Origin: Thermoplasmatota archaeon
GTDB taxonomy: Archaea > Thermoplasmatota > B47-G6 > B47-G6B > 47-G6
Assembly (NCBI GenBank): GCA_029258975.1
Contig: JAPDJS010000009.1
Span: 93,882-157,881, forward strand
Direction: 5' to 3'
Length of the DNA: 64,000 bases
The first letter of the stretch is position 1. Every line of letters begins with the position of its first letter. The position numbers and the translations under genes are program-made. Below, in pieces: positions 61,653 through 64,000 of the stretch. The notes beneath the pieces were generated by a model. That model was not told the DNA's origin, ran no database searches, and saw only the letters and a program-made list of their open reading frames with translations.

Positions 61653-62012
61653 ATGCCAGAAATCATTGTACAAATTGTGCCAAAAAACATCTTAGAGTCT
61701 CTAGGCGAAAGAAAGCTTGAATATATCCTCGATAAAATCCTTGAGGGTAAGATTCTCCTTCTTGAGGAGGCCCTAACTCCTGAAGAACAACTAAAGCTTA
61801 TTGAAGCCACAATGAAGAAGATTGGTAATGACAAGTTCAAGGGTATTGAACTTGCCTTTTATCCAGAGAATCCTCAAAGAATTTCGTTCCTCGATAGGCT
61901 TTTAAAAAGAAAAAAGGAGCAAAAGGTCATGCTTGTAGGTCCGGCAGACCTAATAAAAGAAATAAGAATGAAAAACGATATTATAGAAACTATCATTAAG
62001 CTTGAAGAATGA
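61653..62012 (+). CDS. DUF2073 family protein
   Basis: About 119 residues, no cysteines, one alpha/beta domain: IIVQIVPKNILESLGERK at the N-terminus and KVMLVGPADLIKEIRMK near the C-terminus. It matches what I know of DUF2073, an archaeal family found with the Era-like GTPase; function unknown. ATG 61653 follows GGTGAGTATA, which contains the stop of the GTPase gene, so the two are coupled. Confidence 0.75.
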   Translation: MPEIIVQIVPKNILESLGERKLEYILDKILEGKILLLEEALTPEEQLKLIEATMKKIGNDKFKGIELAFYPENPQRISFLDRLLKRKKEQKVMLVGPADLIKEIRMKNDIIETIIKLEE

Positions 62013-62121
62013 GAGGTAGCTCCAAATATAGGGCTTTTTATTAAGTAAATCCCCCTCCTTTGTGATGAATTTATTTTTCTAAAAAATTAGATACTTATGA
62101 GGATATAATACTCCCAAGCTA

Positions 62122-62130
62122 TTATATAAA
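62122..62130 (+). promoter_or_regulatory. TATA box of the zinc-ribbon gene
   Basis: TTATATAAA, flanked by AGCTA and AGCTAG, about 70 bases before the start at 62201. It indicates that the zinc-ribbon gene can be transcribed separately from DUF2073 upstream. Confidence 0.5.
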
Positions 62131-62200
62131 AGCTAGTATTCAAGCTAAAATCTTAATGTGTATATCAAGCTATACTAAAATGACTTTGGAGGAGTAAGAT

Positions 62201-62572
62201 ATGCCATATAGATGCGTAAATTGTGGACGCCTCTATGAGGATAATGATCCTCAGGTGCTGAAAGGTTGTGAAGACTGTGGAGGAAAGCTTTTTGTCTATG
62301 TTCCTAAAGAAATGGAAGTTGAAAAAGTAGAAAAAGAAGTATCTATTGAAATCAAAGAAAGAGGAGAAGGAAAAATCGACTTAACAGTAAAAAGCGGATC
62401 AGAAGAAATTAGTATTGAAGGTGTGGAGACTATCATCGTAGAAGAGCCCGGCACCTATATTATTGATGTAGACAAACTCATGAAGGGTCATCCCATTGTT
62501 CTTAAAACAGATGACGGTACGTATCGAGTGTATCTCCCATCACTATTTGGTAAACGATCCAAAAAAGTATGA
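62201..62572 (+). CDS. Zinc-ribbon protein (DUF2072-like)
   Basis: 123 residues. The N-terminal ribbon CVNC...CEDC (residues 5-8 and 24-27) binds zinc, and the rest is a predominantly beta domain (VEKEVSIEIKERG, IDLTVKSG). It resembles the archaeal DUF2072 family, which co-occurs with the Era-like GTPase and DUF2073; function unknown. ATG 62201 follows GGAGGAG. Kae1 follows 44 bases later. Confidence 0.8.
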   Translation: MPYRCVNCGRLYEDNDPQVLKGCEDCGGKLFVYVPKEMEVEKVEKEVSIEIKERGEGKIDLTVKSGSEEISIEGVETIIVEEPGTYIIDVDKLMKGHPIVLKTDDGTYRVYLPSLFGKRSKKV

Positions 62573-62616
62573 TTTCCTATGTCCTTAGCACAAGGTATTC
62601 TGTTGAGAGGATATAA

Positions 62617-63603
<987 letters not shown>

Positions 63604-63607
63604 TTCC

Positions 63608-63805
63608 TTGACAGTAAGAATTATTGAAAAGTTATGCAAAGGATGCGAGATTTGTGTAAAAGTATGTCCTAAAAACGTTTTTGAAGCCAAAGCAAAAGTT
63701 AACGAGTATGGCTACGTTATTCCACAACCAGTAAGGGCGGATGCGTGCATAAAATGTAAACTCTGTGAAATGTATTGTCCAGACTTTGCCGTGGAGGTGG
63801 AGTAA
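63608..63805 (+). CDS. korD: 2-oxoacid:ferredoxin oxidoreductase delta (ferredoxin) subunit
   Basis: 65 residues with two [4Fe-4S] motifs, [12 protein letters not shown] and [12 protein letters not shown]. It begins at TTG 63608 behind a full GGAGGTGATTCC, which is clearer than the upstream ATG at 63578 inside kae1. The stop overlaps the start of the alpha subunit. It passes electrons from the 2-oxoacid oxidation to soluble ferredoxin. Confidence 0.88.
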   Translation: MTVRIIEKLCKGCEICVKVCPKNVFEAKAKVNEYGYVIPQPVRADACIKCKLCEMYCPDFAVEVE

Positions 63806-64000
63806 TGAGCATCTTTAAGCCCGGAACGCACTTCATGATGGGTGATGAAGCTGCAGGGTTAGGGGCAATACTCGCTGGTTGTAGGTTTTATGCTGGTTAC
63901 CCCATAACGCCTGCGAGCGAGATTATGGAGTTTATGGCAAGATATATGCCCAAGGTGGGCGGGGTCTTTATACAGATGGAGGACGAGATTGCCTCTATTG
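63805..64000 (+). CDS. korA: 2-oxoacid:ferredoxin oxidoreductase alpha subunit, 3' truncated by window edge
   Basis: The first 65 residues include [13 protein letters not shown] and the [14 protein letters not shown] block, both typical of the alpha subunit of 2-oxoglutarate (or related 2-oxoacid) ferredoxin oxidoreductase. ATG 63805 overlaps the ferredoxin stop (TAATG) and follows GGAGGTGGAG. The D-A order is common for kor operons. The substrate cannot be decided from this fragment. Confidence 0.88.
   Translation, partial: MSIFKPGTHFMMGDEAAGLGAILAGCRFYAGYPITPASEIMEFMARYMPKVGGVFIQMEDEIASI

Overview
The window is a stretch of chromosome from a thermophilic archaeon. The case rests on archaeal-type aminoacyl-tRNA synthetases, the split RNA polymerase large subunit (A' and A''), aIF1A, aIF5B, EF-1alpha, EF-2, Kae1, Rio1, Orc1/Cdc6 and both subunits of the archaeal family D DNA polymerase. 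The intergenic DNA is AT-rich, while the nine tRNA genes are GC-rich and all encode their CCA ends. PolD argues against a typical crenarchaeon. The unsplit RpoB argues against most methanogens and haloarchaea. EF-2 lying between S7 and EF-1alpha is the arrangement common outside Crenarchaeota. Marker genes would be needed to place the lineage. Ribosome binding sites follow GGAGGTGATC closely, which let me trim many starts.

Layout: (1) 1-5600: the end of glutamyl-tRNA synthetase, tRNA-Gln, tRNA-Thr and tRNA-Glu, then an unrecognised export cassette (a small secreted protein interrupted by an in-frame TAG, a large cell-surface protein, an ABC-2 permease, a small membrane protein and an ABC ATPase), then tRNA-Val. 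(2) 5641-8910: a copper P-type ATPase and a divergent unknown secreted protein. (3) 9131-14281: the mevalonate entry complex (HMG-CoA synthase, thiolase, DUF35 protein) with an HTH regulator, then an NAD salvage pair. (4) 14285-21646: PheS, TrpRS, tRNA splicing endonuclease, aIF1A, Rio1, a mini-ferritin, a C/D box guide RNA, XPF nuclease and a KH protein. (5) 21981-31605: Orc1/Cdc6, signal peptidase, PolD small and large subunits (the large one with a mini-intein), a glycosyltransferase and Trm56. (6) 31900-40530: IleRS behind a long structured leader, aIF5B with an intein in its P-loop, and divergent genes for a degenerate GHMP/RFAP-synthase-like protein and the GTP cyclohydrolase MptA. (7) 39508-42875: a tight minus-strand operon of a KaiC-like/small-GTPase fusion, a second KaiC-like ATPase, a two-helix membrane protein and an amidohydrolase. 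(8) 43176-60895: four tRNAs and the transcription-translation superoperon rpoH-rpoB-rpoA'-rpoA''-L30e-nusA-S12-S7-EF2-EF1alpha-S10, ending in tRNA-Ser. (9) 61021-64000: an Era-like GTPase with DUF2073 and zinc-ribbon partners, Kae1, and the start of a 2-oxoacid:ferredoxin oxidoreductase operon.

The strongest oddities are large non-intein insertions in RNA polymerase: about 490 extra residues in RpoB, about 210-260 between the cysteine pairs of a clamp zinc site in RpoA', and a roughly 95-residue N-terminal extension on A''. Next are the KaiC-like/GTPase operon and the export cassette, both without a function I can name. Also notable are a guide RNA whose D' guide matches the anti-Shine-Dalgarno end of 16S rRNA, two structured mRNA leaders (rps12, ileS), and two mini-inteins at hyperconserved active sites. 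Gene calls come from reading the proteins; no database search was possible.
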